From the NCBI RefSeq assembly GCF_023369855.1, contig NZ_JAMBPP010000001.1:124001-188000 (forward strand): a stretch of 64,000 nt of DNA. Reading direction: 5' to 3'. Below, piece by piece: positions 63,736 through 64,000 of the stretch. The notes below the pieces were generated by a model. The model saw nothing but the letters and a program-made list of their open reading frames with translations. It was not told the origin of the DNA and made no database searches. A program made the position numbers and the translations under genes. Position 1 is the stretch's first letter. The number at the start of each line of letters is the position of its first letter. Source of the DNA: Actinotalea alkalitolerans (GTDB taxonomy: Bacteria; Actinomycetota; Actinomycetes; Actinomycetales; Cellulomonadaceae).

Positions 63736-64000
63736 GACGGGAGTCGGCGTGAGAGGTGGCGTGATCCTGTTCCGAGGTGCCGGCGCGGCCGCGCGCCGCT
63801 ACCTCGAGGCGGATCGCTCACGGGCTGACGAGTACTACCTGGAAGGCGGCGTCGCTCGGGCGGAGCTGTCGGTGGTCGACGGGACCGGGAGGGTGACCGG
63901 TGAGAGATCCCTGACGCCCATCCAGTACGCCGGCTGGGTCGACTGGGTCGAGCCGATCACCGGGGAGTCGATGGGGACTCCGCGTCAGGCTGGCGAGGCT
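63734..64000 (+). CDS. MobF-like relaxase, N-terminal part (partial)
   Basis: The first 89 codons of a gene that continues past the window. The sequence VRGGVILFRGAGAAARRYLE, then DRSRADEYYLEGG and YAGWVDWVEPITGES, matches the opening of the TrwC/MobF-type relaxase domain of actinobacterial plasmids and integrative elements. That domain nicks DNA at oriT to start conjugative transfer. Two starts are possible: ATG at 63734, or GTG at 63749 preceded by GGGAG. The catalytic tyrosines and histidine triad lie beyond the visible part. If correct, the element is mobilizable or conjugative. Confidence 0.7.
   Translation, partial: MTGVGVRGGVILFRGAGAAARRYLEADRSRADEYYLEGGVARAELSVVDGTGRVTGERSLTPIQYAGWVDWVEPITGESMGTPRQAGEA

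Overview
The window is a very GC-rich actinobacterial chromosome segment. It carries furA–katA, WhiB, GlnR, ClpC, a complete Mrp antiporter operon, many leaderless genes, many 4-nt ATGA/GTGA stop–start overlaps, and a wall-anchored multidomain GH16 glucanase. These point to a Cellulomonas-like member of the Micrococcales. That placement is inference from gene content, not from a marker-gene comparison.

Region 1 (1–8.1 kb). A TRAP transporter (dctM partial, dctQ, dctP) faces genes for a DUF4862 TIM-barrel protein, a D-2-hydroxyacid dehydrogenase and a beta-hydroxyacid dehydrogenase, suggesting uptake and oxidation of a sugar acid or hydroxy acid. An aldo/keto reductase, trmL and a two-gene HTH + Clp-N module follow. 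Region 2 (8.1–16 kb). A 1359-residue secreted beta-glucanase with its GH16 domain nested inside a carbohydrate-binding module sits behind a LacI-type palindrome. A membrane protein and a furA–katA peroxide-defence unit follow. Region 3 (16–27 kb). VOC and MOSC enzymes flank a perfect operator-like palindrome. Then come a divergent DUF624/LacI pair, an NAD-epimerase-like protein, and clpC between two GGDEF–EAL c-di-GMP proteins.

Region 4 (27–41.5 kb). An ABC exporter with an XRE regulator, a macro-domain protein, another aldo/keto reductase and a hydrolase/TetR pair are followed by a long minus-strand series: asparaginase, dtd, DUF2516, two membrane GGDEF proteins, FUSC, YgfZ, FABP and a 35-residue membrane protein. 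glnR follows on the plus strand. Region 5 (41.5–47.4 kb). A seven-part Mrp Na+/H+ antiporter operon (A/B fused, C–G) sits behind a potentially structured leader with a 25-codon upstream ORF. Region 6 (47.5–55.3 kb). A hydrolase lacking its nucleophile and the nth–crp–ridA–DUF4177–whiB4/wblA–PBP–metallophosphoesterase neighbourhood, which resembles that of Mycobacterium tuberculosis.

Region 7 (55.3 kb to end). An element apparently integrated at an intact tRNA-Pro(CGG). It has a tyrosine integrase reading toward the tRNA, an excisionase-like gene, an HTH protein, three SigE-family sigma factors each overlapping a membrane protein (candidate anti-sigma), decayed genes, a lipoprotein, and the start of a MobF-like relaxase. 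This is the left end of an integrative mobilizable or conjugative element whose right end is outside the window. Its clustered sigma/anti-sigma cargo, the Mrp leader and the nested GH16 domain are the least routine parts of the window.
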